Source of the DNA: Scilla litardierei
Taxonomy: Eukaryota; Streptophyta; Magnoliopsida; Asparagales; Asparagaceae
Length of the DNA: 64,000 nucleotides
Assembly (NCBI GenBank): GCA_030789695.1
Contig: CM061141.1
Coordinates: 320,356,452-320,420,451 of the forward strand
Direction: 5' to 3'
The position numbers and the translations under genes were made by a program. Below, piece after piece: positions 33,001 through 44,516 of the stretch; position 1 is the stretch's first letter, and every line of letters begins with the position of its first letter. The notes under the pieces were generated by a model, which did not search any database, was not told where the DNA came from, and was given only the letters and a program-made list of their open reading frames with translations.

Positions 33001-33613
33001 TGTGGAGATTGTATCTCTTCCGGACGATCCTTCACTTGCTCCTCCGCCGGATCCTCCTCCTGTCGCTTCGCTCGCTGGCCCATTGGTTCTCAGCAAGCTC
33101 ACCGTTACAGGAATGATAAAGAAAAAGAAAAAGAACAAAGAATGCAATGTGATTGAAGAACTGAAAGCGAAATCTTATTGATCAAAATCAGTGTGTTTAC
33201 AAGAGGGAATCCTCTCTCTTTTATATTCTTTTAATCCGCCAACTAATTCTAACGGAATTAGTTACATAATGGCTTCAGCTGGCAGCGACCTTCGCTTCCC
33301 TTCGGCGGAGGTTAGTGACGAGAGGATTTCAGGTGGTTGTGAACCAACGACCGCGGGTCCCTCACTTGGATGACCTGTCACCAACGCACTGGATTGTTTC
33401 CCCTTAAAGAACTGGATGGCCGAGATTATAACGTCAATCGACGACTGCGATTTCCTAATCAGAGATCCGACGATTCACATTCAATTCCAACGGCTACTTC
33501 CAAAGCTCCTTCTTCCTCCTCGCATCACCTGCGAACCCATCTACTCCTCCCGCTTCGTCCTCGTCCCCAGCTCAAGCTCAGCTGTCAGCCTCAACTCCAC
33601 CGGACCCCATACA
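33001..33613 (-). repeat. 5' LTR of the minus-strand chromovirus
   Basis: 613 bp; pairs with 21369-21978. The few differences include short insertions and base changes near 33028-33095. A TATA-like ATATAAAAGAGAGAGG reads on the minus strand at about 33212-33228. Confidence 0.92.
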
Positions 33614-33618
33614 GATAC

Positions 33619-33950
33619 TTTGTCCAAAAGGATGCTTGATGGGATACATTTGGGAAAAATAGAGCCAGCCAGATGCAAGTTTGGATTATACAATAAAGCG
33701 CGAAGGATACTGTTCAATTAATATATTCAACGTCATAGCAATTGTGACAGGTTTCACATGGAAGAATGGAATTGTTCACAATGAAGCCTTTGCATCGGTA
33801 GGATGTAAACAAGTAGAACATTGTTGTCAATTGCATTATGAGAGAACTGGGAATTGCATCAACTAGACGTAAAGATAATAAAGATGTCTTTGCAAATCTA
33901 AGAATCTACAGGATGCAGGGAGGTCAAGATGCAAACCAACAAATACCCTG
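33619..33950. other. Spacer between the two gypsy elements
   Basis: Once the 12.2-kb element with one GATAC copy is removed, this sequence is continuous with 21300-21368. On the minus strand there is an acceptor-like CATCCTGTAG followed by a 63-codon frame in phase 0 (about 33909-33718), including PCETCHNC. I do not recognise it. It may be exon or intron of a host gene. Confidence 0.3.
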
Positions 33951-34435
33951 TGTCACGGATGCCACGTCATCGACACTTCATCGCTTAGTTGGCTCCTATT
34001 TGGCATATGAAGTGGCATTCTCTAGATTATTCTACGGTATACTTGTAAATAAGTGTATCTAGAATGTTCTTGTATATTCATGTGTATCTTTTGTATTCTT
34101 TAAAAGAGAGAATAGTGGAGAAGGTTCTAAAGATGCTTCCTAGCCATTGGATCTTGGAAGACTCTAGAAGACTAATCTCCACCATTGGTTGTAAGGTGGC
34201 CTCACCTATAAGTAGGGACAAGGGGAGGTCATTTGTAACCACCAAGAGTTGAATCAATACAAAGTCATTCTCCAAGTTCTCTTGCGTGCTCTTATGTGCT
34301 ATTAAGTTCTTTCTTGAGAGTGAGAGTGTGAGTTAACCTGACTTAACCATTCTAAAGAGGGGTGAGTGAGCTAAGTGCCGCACGGAATTGGAAGAGTCAA
34401 GTAGCTAAACAATCCGTCCGTGACAGTTGGTATCA
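33951..34435 (+). repeat. 5' LTR of the plus-strand chromovirus
   Basis: 485 bp, TGTCACGGATG...CCGTGACA, followed by the primer binding site. A TATA-like CTATAAGTAGGG lies near 34206; the 3' copy has the better TATAAATAGGG at 39261. The terminal words TGTCACGG and CCGTGACA are themselves inverted repeats. Confidence 0.9.
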
Positions 34436-34437
34436 GA

Positions 34438-34449
34438 GCTTGCGGGTCG
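34438..34449 (+). other. Primer binding site of the plus-strand chromovirus
   Basis: TGGTATCAGAGC, two bases after the LTR, matches the complement of initiator-Met tRNA exactly. Confidence 0.9.
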
Positions 34450-34457
34450 GGGAAAGG

Positions 34458-35555
34458 ATGCCAGCTTGCGATGTTACGGTTGCTGCTGGTGACGCTGAGA
34501 CATCAAAGGGCACCACTAGGCCACCTCGCAGAGAGAAGTCTAGGGATATCATGTCGGTGTTCGAGGCACTGTTGGACAAAGCGGAGCTCACCGTGGCTGA
34601 GGCGAAGGAACAGTTCGAGACCATGGAGGAAAGCATCGAGAAGCTACGATCCGGGAGGGACGAGCTTTGGGAGGAGATGCTGGCGGTCTTGAACTCGACC
34701 GTCGACATACTCCAGAAGAGGGACGATCTCTTGGAACAAAGGAATGCTGCTCTGGATGCACAAGTGGAGGCTCTCACGAACAAGATGGAAGAGCTCAGTG
34801 GCGAGTTCAACCAACAAAAGACGGCATGGACGAGTGGAGCAGTCGTCAGCCATCCCTTCTTTTCGAAGGTAGACATCCCTAAACCAAAGCCATATAGAGT
34901 TACGCAGAACGTTCAACAACTTGATAACTTCTTATGGAATTTGGAGAAATACTTTGATACCATGAGAATCAAGGATGATGAATCTAAGCTCCTCACGGAT
35001 CCACTTTACCTCCAACATGTTGCTACGTTGTGGTGGCGTAGACGGTTCGACAATATGAAGAAGGAAACATGCACCATCAATACTTGGAAGGAGTTCAAGG
35101 CAGAACTTAAGAAACAATTCTATCCCGAGAATGCAGAGAATGAAGCGTGAGGTAAGCTTCGTCGCCTTACTCAGAAGGGTTCTATTCGTAATTACGTGAA
35201 GGAATTTTCAGAGATGCTTCTTGAGATTCCGGACATAATCGAGAAGGATTTGCTCTTTGCCTTCATGGATGGCCTCGCGGGGTGGGCCAAGATAGAGCTT
35301 CAGAGGTGGGGAGTCCAGACCCTCGCCCAAGCTATGGCTGTGACGGAGTCGTTGATCGAGTTCAGGAAGATGGACTCTGGCAAGCCAAAGGAGAAGAAGG
35401 TGAACCATGGCAAAGGTGGGGGGGGGAGAAATAGTCCAAAGACACCCAACCTAAGCCAAGTCAGTGGAAGGGTCCAAAACTCCAATGCTACATTTGCGAT
35501 GGTCCCCATAAAGCTCGTGAATGTCCGAAGACGTCCAATCTTGCGGCCCTGATCT
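34458..35555 (+). pseudogene. Gag of the plus-strand chromovirus
   Basis: Opens MPACDVTVAAGD at the first ATG after the primer binding site, followed by a long coiled coil (about 34560-34810) and the gag core (LDNFLWNLEKYFD, HVATLWWRRRFD, WKEFKAELKKQFYP). A TGA at 35148 interrupts it, probably from CGA. The frame continues with GKLRRLTQKGSIRNYVKEFS and a basic tail. A frameshift within the G run near 35418 moves the zinc knuckle CYICDGPHKAREC into another frame. Confidence 0.85.
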
Positions 35556-36270
35556 AGGAGGAGGAAGAGAAGCAAGTAGAAGAGATGTGGGTGAACTCGC
35601 TACGGTTACTCAACACCATTCATGCCAAGGTGGATGAAGGGCCAAGATGGCCAATGTTTGTAGAGATTGAGATTGCAGGTAAGACCGTTAAAGCCCCTCT
35701 TGATACCGGTGCTTCCCACTTCTTAATTTCTAGTAGGGTGGCCGGAGATTTGGGCCTCGCGATGGCCAAGGAGAAGGGGATCATCAAGGCCGTCAACTCG
35801 GACCCCACTCCTATCGTTGGCATAGCACGACAAGTTCCAGTGAAGATGGGAGAATGTTCATGGCCGGTGGACATGACGGTGATCGGAATGGATGACTTTG
35901 ATGTAGTCATCGGCTTGGATTTCCTAGACCAGATGAAGGCAATTTTGGTTTCGTATGCCAACACTATGTAATTCCTTAAGGGCAAGGCTTGTACAATCCC
36001 GATACAAAGAGAGAAAGCCTTGTCAAACAAGATCCTCTCGGTTATACAACTCTCCAAGGGGCTTCGAAGGAATGAACCCACCTTTGTCGCTGCCGTGAAG
36101 ATGGAGAAAGGCCCAACCAAAGATGAGGAGGTCCTTAAGGAGATCCAGTCGGAAGAAGTGCCAAGACATTATGCCCGAGAAGCTTCCTAGCAAGCTACCA
36201 TCTAAGAGATAGGTAGACCACAAGATCGAGTTGATGCCGGACGCGCAACCACCGGCAATGGGACCTTATT
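35556..36270 (+). pseudogene. Protease region of the plus-strand chromovirus
   Basis: Aspartic protease with APLDTGASHFLISS (about 35695-35735) and VVIGLDFLDQMKA as the second conserved block. A TAA at 35969 ends the frame; a degraded linker follows, with further stops near 36188 and 36200. Confidence 0.82.
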
Positions 36271-37560
36271 AGATGGCTCCATCAGAGTTGGAGAAACTTC
36301 GGAAGCAATTGAAGGAATTGCTGGATGCGGGGTACATCCGACCGTCGAAGGCTCTGTATGGTGCACCCATACTATTCCAGAAGAAGCATGATGGGTCTCT
36401 TCGATTATGCAACGACTATCGGGCACTAAACAAAGTTACGATAAAGAACAAGTACCCAATACCTTTGGTGGCGGACTTGTTCGATCGACTGGGCTAAACG
36501 AGATACTTTACCAAGCTGGATCTTCGATCGGGATATTATTAGGTGCAGATTACTGAAGGAGACGAGATCAAGACGGCATGCGTGACGAGGTATGGATCGT
36601 ACAAATTCTTGGTCATGCTTTTTGTACCAACAAATGCTCCTGCGACTTTTTTGCACCATGATGAACAAAGTATTGGAGCCCTTCCTGGATCGCTTTGTCG
36701 TAGTCTACCTCGACGACATCATGATCTATAGTCGAGACATTGCTAATCATCAGGAACACTTACGACAAGTGTTCGAGGACCTTCGTCGAAACGAGCTCTA
36801 CGTGAAGAGGGAGACGTGCTTGTTCGTATAGGAGGAAGTCGTGTTCTTGGGACACATCGTTATCAAGGGCCATGTATGGATGGACCACAGGAAATTTCGG
36901 GCCATCCAAAAGTGGGAACCTCCCACCAAGGTAACAGAGTTGCGGTCATTCCTCGGATTGGTGAACTTACTACCGGAGATTCATCTGAGGCTACTCGGCG
37001 ATCGCGGCTCTTTTAACAGACTTGCTGAAGAAGAACTGGGCTTAGGACTGGAGCCCAAAGTGCCAGGAGGCGTTCGAGTAACTAAAGAGAGCGGTGACGG
37101 AGGAGCCAGTTCTCTCCCTTCCAGACTTCAGCAAGCCACACAAAGTCCACACCGATGCGAGTGACTTCGCTATCGGAGGCATGTTGATTCAAGATGGGCA
37201 CCCAATCGCCTACGAGTCGGAAACTCAACGACATCGAACAACACCGAACGACGATACACTGTGCAAGAAAAGGAAATAACGGCGATGATCCATTGCTTAC
37301 GACTGTCGAGACACTACTTACTTGGTTCCAAGTTTGTAGTGAAGACAGACAACGTGGCCACTAGCTACTTCCAGACGTAGAAGAAGCTGTCCTCTAAGCA
37401 AGCAAGGTGGCAAGACTTCCTGGCGGAATTCGACTATGTGTTGGAGTACAAACCAGGCCGAGCAAACTTGGCGGCGGATGCACTAAGTCGAAAGGAAGAA
37501 CTTGCAGCTATGATGAGCCGTCCACAAAGTTCATTGCTCGACCGGCATAAGGGAATCCTG
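36271..37560 (+). pseudogene. Reverse transcriptase and RNase H of the plus-strand chromovirus
   Basis: The reverse transcriptase is in pieces: [39 protein letters not shown], stop TAA near 36496, KLDLRSGYY, stop TAG 36541, then after a frameshift the active site [12 protein letters not shown] (about 36697-36732). A TAG near 36829 precedes VVFLGHIVIKGHV. RNase H follows in another frame (KVHTDASDFAIGGML, about 37142-37186), then LRLSRHYLLGSKFVVKTDN, a TAG near 37378, and LEYKPGRANLAADALSRKEE. Confidence 0.87.
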
Positions 37561-38996
37561 GACACAAGATCCCACGACAAAGTCCTTAATGGAGTACACC
37601 AAGGAAGGGAAGACTCGAAGATTTTGGCTTGAGGACGGCTTGCTCTATGCCAAAGGATCGCGGGTGTACGTGCCAACGTTTGGGAACCTACAACGTGAAG
37701 TTATGAAGGAATGCCATAACTCTCCATGGGCTGGACATCCGGGAGTGCATCGGGCACTGGCACTACTCGAGGATGCTTACTACTAGCCTCGGATGCAGGA
37801 TGACATTAATGCATATGTGAAGATTTGTCTTGTGTGCCAACAAGACAAGGTGGAGCAAAGAGTATCGACAGGACTTCTCGACCCATTGCAGATTCCAGAG
37901 AGACCATGGAAGAGCATTTACATGAACTCTATCATGGAATTACCAAAGTCCAAATGATGCAACATTATCATGGTAGTGATCGACATATTCTCGAAGTACG
38001 GGATCTTCATTCCAGCACCGACAAAGTGTCCAGCGGAGGTAACAGCCCAGCTGTTCCTAAAGCACATGGTAAAGTATTGGGGGCTACCGAAGACCATCGT
38101 GAGCGACAGGGGTGCTCGCTTCACGGGGAGATTTTGGTCGGAGCTCTTCAGATTGCTAGGGTCTGACTTGAGCTTCTCTACCAGCTTCCACCCTCAGATG
38201 GATGGCCAAACAGAGAGGATGAATGGGCTACTGGAGGTGTACCTGAGGCACTATTAGAGTGCCAACCAGCAAGACTGGGCGAGACTGGGCGAAATTACTG
38301 AATGTGGCACAATTTTCGTACAACCTTCAGAGGAGTGAGTCAATCGAGAAGGGTCCGTTTGAAATCGTGATGGGACAACAAGCACTCACTCCGAACACCG
38401 TTGTGACAGGCTACAATGGGAGTAGTCCATCGGCTTACAAGTTCGCTAAAGGGTGGCAAGAGAAGAACGGGCTGGGAAGGTTATGCCTTAGCAAAGTCAC
38501 AAAGAGGATGAAGAAATGGGCTGACAAAAAGAGGAGGCATGCGGAATACCAAGTGGGGGACATGGTATTTGTCAGGCATTCGACCTTGGATCAGCATAAA
38601 GGACTACATAAGAGCCTGATAAGGAAGTATGAAGGCTAATTTCCGATCATCAAGAGAGTGGGCAACGTCGCCAACAAGGTGGAACTTCCTCCCAACATCA
38701 AGTACCATCCAGTCTTCCATGTGAGTATGCTAAAGCCATATCATGAAAACCCGGAGGACTCAAGCCGAGGGAAGTCTTCTCGTGCGTCGGCAGGAGTATG
38801 GACGGAATTTAGCAAGGAGGCCAAGGAGATCATAGCAGATATGGCAGTTCGTGAGGCCAATAACCATCCACGGATGGAGTACGTCGTCAAGTGGAAGGGA
38901 TTGCCAGAAAGCGAGAGCAATTGGAAACCTGCGAAGGCTCTATGGCAGTTTGGAGACTTGATAGAGGAATTCTGCAAGGAGAAGACTAAGCAATGA
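37561..38996 (+). pseudogene. Integrase and chromodomain of the plus-strand chromovirus
   Basis: The zinc-binding domain reads ECHNSPWAGHPGVHRALALL, then, after a TAG near 37784, CLVCQQDK. The catalytic core has VVIDIFSKYGIFIP, IVSDRGARFTGRFW and SFHPQMDGQTERMNG. Stops lie near 37955 and 38255. The C-terminal part has GDMVFVRHSTLDQHKG and KYHPVFHVSMLKPYH. A good chromodomain follows (YVVKWKGLPESESNWKPAKA, about 38881-38940). It ends at a TGA at 38994. The chromodomain targets integration to particular chromatin in this family. Confidence 0.88.
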
Positions 38997-39024
38997 GGGC
39001 ACCACTGGGATAGGTGGGGGAGAA

Positions 39025-39479
39025 TGTCACGGACACCACGTCATCGACATGTCATCACTTAGTTGGCTCCTATTTAGCATACGAAGTGGCATTCTCTAGA
39101 GTATTCTAGGGTATACTTGTAAATAAATGTATCTAGAATGTTCTTGTATATTATGTGAAGGGACAATAGTGGAGAAGCTTCTAGAGATACTTCCTAGACA
39201 TTAGATCTTAGAAGACTCTAGACGACTAATCTCCACCATTGGTTGTAAGGTGGCCTCACATATAAATAGGGACAAGGGGAGGTCATTTGTATCCACCAAT
39301 AGTTGAAGCAATACAAAGGCATTCTCCAAGTTTTCTTGTGTTCTCTTGTGCGCTCTTAAGTTCTTTCTTGAGAGTGAGAGTGAGAGTTAGCCTGACTTAG
39401 CCATTCTAAAGAGGGGTGAGTGAGGTAAGTGCCGCATGGGATTGTGAGAGTCAAGTAGCTAACCAATCCACCCGTGACA
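39025..39479 (+). repeat. 3' LTR of the plus-strand chromovirus
   Basis: 455 bp; preceded by the polypurine tract GGTGGGGGAGAA (39013-39024). Compared with the 5' LTR it has lost about 27 bp and shows scattered substitutions, so it is older than the minus-strand chromovirus. Confidence 0.9.
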
Positions 39480-41460
39480 CCCGCATAAGCTGAATGTGAA
39501 ACTGACAGAAACTATGGTGTAGCTGTGGAAGATGTCAGGAGAGAGGCTGGTATAAAGTCCTATACATTTGCAGTTCTATGTCCAATGCCTTATTTTCACT
39601 CTTTGTCCCAAGCCAAAAGATAAAAACAAATAGGGTTGCATTAACTACATAAAACATATTCGAAACTTTATGAAGTAAATCCTAATAAGCATTTGTGGGG
39701 TCGTTTCTGCTTCCCAGTGTTGACCTGTTGTCAGCCCAACACAATAATATGTAGGTAAGGTGGTTTGCGAAGAATGTGCCCTGAAAGCAACGCGCCGCAC
39801 CGCTGCCACTCCAGTGCAATGACAAGTGGCAAGGGTGGGGTATGGTAACTCCAATACCACATTAACCTTCGAAAGTGGTGCTAGATAGGCATATGCTAAA
39901 GGTTTATAAACCAGAAAGAGAGTTGGCTTATTCATGATATTAAGATTCCATTAGTTACTCGTACCCTCAAGAAGAAGAAGAAGGGGATAAGTAGCGGCTA
40001 CGATCGGAAGTAGGATAAATATAATATAGATGTACGAAAATGGGTACATTGAAAATCTAGGGAAATTGAGAGGACAATGGCTTTGTCATAAAGGAAAAGA
40101 GAGGAAAAAAATGGCATGGGGATAGTAGAAGGCGACACATTAATAAAGAGCGTGATAGAAGTTAAAAGAGCTGGAAAAAGACTAGTAGCAATATTGTACT
40201 AGGAGAAGAGGTAATGACATTCCACACGTATGATTTCCTGATCACGATGAGCTAGTACCAATCTCATGATGAGCTAGTACCAAATTACTCACTGAGGCAA
40301 CAACAAGCAAGAGGAGGTGATGCATCCACCATGTTATCTTGATGTCTAGGCGGGAGATAGACTTGTGCCTTCTGTTTATTAAACAGTTCAAGCTCATCAA
40401 ACCAAGAGAAACAGTCCGAAATTCTCAGGGGTTAACAAAGGCTACAGGCAGTAAGAACTTGCTGTAAGAGAATTATATGATGAAAGTCAGGTAGCAAACA
40501 AACTTCAACCAAGGGTCACTTACAAGGATATTGCAAGTCAAAATGTATCATCTGACATTTGATCACTATGTGCCTTACACATAATAACTAATCTAATCAC
40601 AATACACCTATAGAACCATAAGCATAAACTTGAATGATTTTTTTCTTCTAAAAAATATCAATTTAAGCAAAGTTGTTACTCATATGAAGTAATGATTACC
40701 TGTTTAGTTCCCTTGACAATGACCTCCATTGAATCCACAAGTTTTGAGCGCCCGGTGGTACTACTCATGGCTTCTCGAAACTACCAAAATTATGCAAAAA
40801 TAACAATATAAACAAAACATCGTTGGAAACATCGTAAATACATACTATACAATGCAAAAAAAAAATACAATAATTTAAAAGAACTGTTAGGAATTTAGGG
40901 CTAAAATAGTCTGTGAATGAGCAAGAGTGCACGGGCGTGCCTGCCAGCACACAAATGAAGATGTTTTATGAGACTTGATGAATTTATATCCTTCAAAGAA
41001 AAGTAAAACAGCCATGCGGACCTGATAATATTCAAATTGCTATCAAATTACAAAGATCAAGCATATGCCTAAAATGACAGAGAAACTCTCTAGGCATTTT
41101 TAGAGAAACTCTCTAGGCGTTTAAGAACAAAGGGGATTTACAGTGCTTTTTTACATTATCATGAAATCAAACTTGTGAGCTACACATGGAAACTTTTTAT
41201 AATTGCTTTTTTAATGGGTAGTGATGAATTTTTTGCTTACCGTTTTTCTCCATTTTTAAAGGGAGAAGAGCCGGGTGTTTTTATGGGGGAGGGGAGATAT
41301 AGGTAACGACAAAAGAAAAGCGTGTTCATTTCGAAGACTTGCTTTTGTGTTATGCTTTGGAGGCTAACACCAGGAAACTCTTCACATGAAACTAATTAAT
41401 GCCCTATAAAGAATGGAAGAAATCTACATGTGATTTTAAATGATTTAGAAAAAACTTATG
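39480..41460. other. Intergenic or intronic sequence with one candidate exon
   Basis: AT-rich. It contains a short direct repeat, GATGAGCTAGTACCAA (40247 and 40268), and a doubled GAGAAACTCTCTAGGC (about 41080 and 41103). The candidate exon at 40700-40780 is listed separately. No other gene recognised. Confidence 0.4.
40700..40780 (-). other. Candidate 27-codon exon of an unidentified minus-strand gene
   Basis: The minus strand has acceptor ATAATTTTGGTAG, then exactly 27 codons beginning FREAMSSTTGRSKLVDSMEV and ending GTKQ, then donor CAG/GTAATC. Both boundaries are phase 0, with good splice consensus. If an upstream exon is absent, the internal ATG could also be a start codon. I do not recognise the family. 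Confidence 0.4.
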
Positions 41461-41590
41461 GTAGGGTCCCTTTAAAGATTGTGTTGCTAGTCGAAAAGAA
41501 AGGGTATTGTTCCCTGTAGTGCAGTAGGGTCCCTATAAAGATAGTGTTGCTAGTCGAAAAGAAAGAGTGTTGTGTCTTGTAGTGAATGGC
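41461..41590. repeat. Tandem duplication, about 65 bp, two copies
   Basis: GTAGGGTCCCT(T/A)TAAAGAT(T/A)G and TGTTGCTAGTCGAAAAGAAA occur twice in a row, with the copies starting near 41462 and 41526. Confidence 0.7.
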
Positions 41591-43894
41591 CGTTGATCAA
41601 AGTGGCTATGATGTCATAAATAGAGATGGAGTTATTCTAGAAAGAAATGTATTTGCGTAATGGCCTAAATTTTTTTCTAAATTGCGATAATTATTTTTCC
41701 TTAATTTCAATTCTTTTCTTCTTCATTCTTTTCTTTTTTGCCTTTTCGTTTCCTTCTTTTCTTGTGGCCTGCAAAGCCTAGTACGCTCCTCCAATTTTCT
41801 CCGCCTTTTTTCTTTTTTCTTTTGTTTAAAGGCCAACCCCAACCCCCCAACGGCCCACACCCCCTCTCCCTTTAATCCCCTCTCCCTCGCATGCTTCACC
41901 CACATGTCCCACTCAAACGAAAAATCTCGATATCTCTTGCTCCCACATTCATCCCCCAGACCAAGCCATGCTCCATCAGAGAAAAAATCACTGATCACCA
42001 TTACTACATGCCCACACAATGCTTTCGTCCTCTTGCACTTAATCTCCCCAAGCTCTATTGCCATCAAATCTTACCGGTCGACCCACTTTTGCCGCTCATT
42101 ACTCCATTCGACGGAGATTTAGCCAATCGTCTCTATTCGTCATGAAATCAGTGGTCCTATCATGTCCCCCCTCTACGCTGCTACTTAACCCCTACCCTCT
42201 CTTTGAGTTTTTCGGGCAAAGATTTCATTTTCTACTCAAAGAATTTTCAGGATTTTGGTTCTCGATTTTTGGGTGTTTGATTTACGGCTTGGGGCTTTTG
42301 ATCCCCTTGGTTTTCGTCCCTTCTTTGTCGAGCAGTCGCAGTAGCTTGAAGGTACTACATTGAGGCTTGGATTTCCAACGGCTTTTGGTATTTGGTAAAT
42401 ATACGTATTTCTAGTTTTTGGCTATATTTTTTGTATGTGAGGATGTTAATTTGAGCGTAGGTGTTTCTTTGGTTTTTTTACGCTTGAGGGGTCAAAAATC
42501 CAATGATCACTAGGACCTTGGCTTCTTTGAGGATCGGCAGCGACCCTCGCCATTGCCCCTCGATGTTGTCATACGGCTACATCATTGTCGTTGCCTCTGC
42601 ATACTGGGCCTTTGCACCATGACCCATGTAACCTGCGGGCCTCTGCCCCTTGGTTTCCGGTAGGCCGTTTGAGCCTTGTTTACTACGCGGTTATAGGCTT
42701 TAGCCTTATTCGTTGGATGTGGGCCTTGCTTATTTGTTCGATTTTAGGTTTTGTCCAGTTGCTTGTTGGGCCATGGGCCATGTCTGCTGATTTTGGGGTT
42801 GGACTGCGGGCTTTGGTCATTACTTTGTGAGGTCGTGGACTTGATTGGATTTCGGGTTTTGGCCCTGATGCTTATTGGATTACGAGCTTCATTACTTTGA
42901 TTTACCTTGAGCCCACACACATGCTATTATTTATCTGAAAACTTGCTTCTTGATGATATTCCGTAGGCTGAAATATCATGTGCATATATGGATTTGATCC
43001 TTAACATGATCGATGATGAGATCTCTCTGAGATCAAAATCAACTGTCGTCAGCTCTCTTAAAATATTATGGAATCTCTTGATGCATGCAAATGATTAAAT
43101 TAGAATTGTATAACATTGAATTAGGATATATGGTTGGTTATTCTATATTGACATGTGGTCCTGAAGTAAATTGTTATTATTTTGTGCATGATTTTTGTTG
43201 GACTTGTTGGTTATCGATGTACCTTCAAGTGACATTGCAGGAATTAGACATGTTAGTATGATGACCCTTGAAACTGTTGGAATTATGAACTTGGATGGAT
43301 TTAATTCACATAGCACCTCAATTATGTCGACTAATATGAAGTAACACATGGACTTGATTATATACTGTTGCATTTGCTCTATTCTCATGATGCATGTTAG
43401 AATAATCACCCAAAATTTGAAAATATCACAGTTGTTGCATGATTAAACAAATATTGTCATGAAACTCTGAAAGCACATAACAAATTACATAAGAAACATC
43501 TCTTGAACAACACTCCACTAAAAACAGTATAACTATTGACATCACATGCCCACTAGATTTTGGGATAACTCGTATTTGGAAAGTACGCTAATGACCGGAG
43601 CATACGCTTTTGAATCATATATGGTAGGATCCCATTAATGCTACTACAATCACTTGGACCAAAATATTGATTACATATATTTAAAGTGAAATTTGAGTTG
43701 CATGCATGCCTTTAGTTTCATCATGCTGTCACTTGTATTCTTGTTCTTGCTTTATTTCAGTCATGCCACACTATTTAAATTCTAAATTATAGAATTATTG
43801 TAAATTTACTCTAATCTAGCGGCCTTTTGTTTTGTTGTTGATCAAGAATACGAGGAGATGCCAGTCTATGAGAATTCTGAGTTTACCGTGCAGG
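41591..43894. other. Intergenic or 5' gene region, pyrimidine-rich on the plus strand
   Basis: About 41700-42130 is strongly pyrimidine-biased on the plus strand. Near 42352 a possible donor, AAG/GTACTA, follows a GC-richer segment, as in a 5' leader intron. Together with the possible last exon near 43858 this could be a plus-strand host gene, but I recognise no domain. Confidence 0.3.
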
Positions 43895-43899
43895 ACGCA
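43858..43899 (+). other. Possible last exon of a host gene, split by a retroelement
   Basis: After an acceptor-like TTGTTGTTGATCAAG or nearby AG, the plus strand reads YEEMPVYENSEFTVQDA up to the target site of the long-LTR element. Past the element (51013 on) the same frame continues for two codons (DF) to a TGA, then AT-rich 3'-UTR-like sequence. The evidence is only the open frame and splice-like site. Confidence 0.25.
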
Positions 43900-44438
43900 T
43901 GTTATGTCTCGTATTTTCACAATAAAAAATTTTCTATAAATTTTTCCCATAATTTTTCTAAAACGATTTTTCGAATTTCTTCTCCTTTCTTTCCTTCTTT
44001 AATCCTCTTTTCTTAGCCCAATAGCATCGTCCCATTTATTATTTCTTCTTCACCCTCTTTAATTTTATCATTTCCACACTTAAGCAAAAGCCTACAAGCT
44101 TTGGCCCATTCCCCTCTCTTTGTTTGCATTAGCCTAGCCACATTCTTTCATTTTACCTCTTCCTTAGAGAAGCCAATAGACATGCCCAGACTCTTCATCT
44201 CTCTTTTCTTCTATTTTCCCCCCTTTAATTTTCTAAAGCCACGACCAGCCTCTTTTCTAACCTCTTCTTTAATTCTTTAAGTAATAAAGAAGCTCGCGAC
44301 TCCAACAAAACCCAATTTCCCTTCCTTTATTCTTTTCATTCTTAATTTGCTTTTAAGTTGGCCCAGCCCACTTCTCCACAACACAAGCCTTCAAACAAAA
44401 GCCCAGAAGATGTTTTCCATCAAACACCAAATCAATGG

Positions 44439-44516
<78 letters not shown>

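Larger units (their letters stand above)
21369..33613 (-). mobile_element. Ty3/gypsy chromovirus with a nested hAT element, TSD GATAC
   Basis: LTRs at 21369-21978 and 33001-33613 (610 and 613 bp) start TGTGGAG and end TACA on the plus strand. They are flanked by perfect GATAC duplications (21364-21368 and 33614-33618). On the minus strand the order is LTR, primer binding site, gag, protease, reverse transcriptase, RNase H, integrase, a chromodomain-like end, polypurine tract, LTR. Total length is 12.2 kb, of which 6.43 kb is a later hAT insertion in integrase. The LTRs are highly similar by eye, so insertion is fairly recent. Several frameshifts and stops in gag-pol mean this copy is not autonomous. 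Confidence 0.93.
33951..39479 (+). mobile_element. Ty3/gypsy chromovirus on the plus strand, heavily mutated
   Basis: LTRs 33951-34435 (485 bp) and 39025-39479 (455 bp) begin TGTCACGGA and end GTGACA. They enclose a primer binding site, gag, protease, reverse transcriptase, RNase H, integrase and a C-terminal chromodomain. The 3' LTR lacks about 27 bp after CTTGTATATT. The flanking pentamers CCCTG and CCCGC do not match perfectly. The [20 protein letters not shown] and CYICDGPHKARECP motifs recall the Galadriel lineage, which I give as an inference. Many in-frame stops make it a dead copy. Confidence 0.9.

Noticed and set aside
33001..33083. A gag start inside the 5' LTR of the minus-strand chromovirus
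   Set aside because: The open frame runs through the primer binding site; the first ATG after it (32939) is the more likely start.
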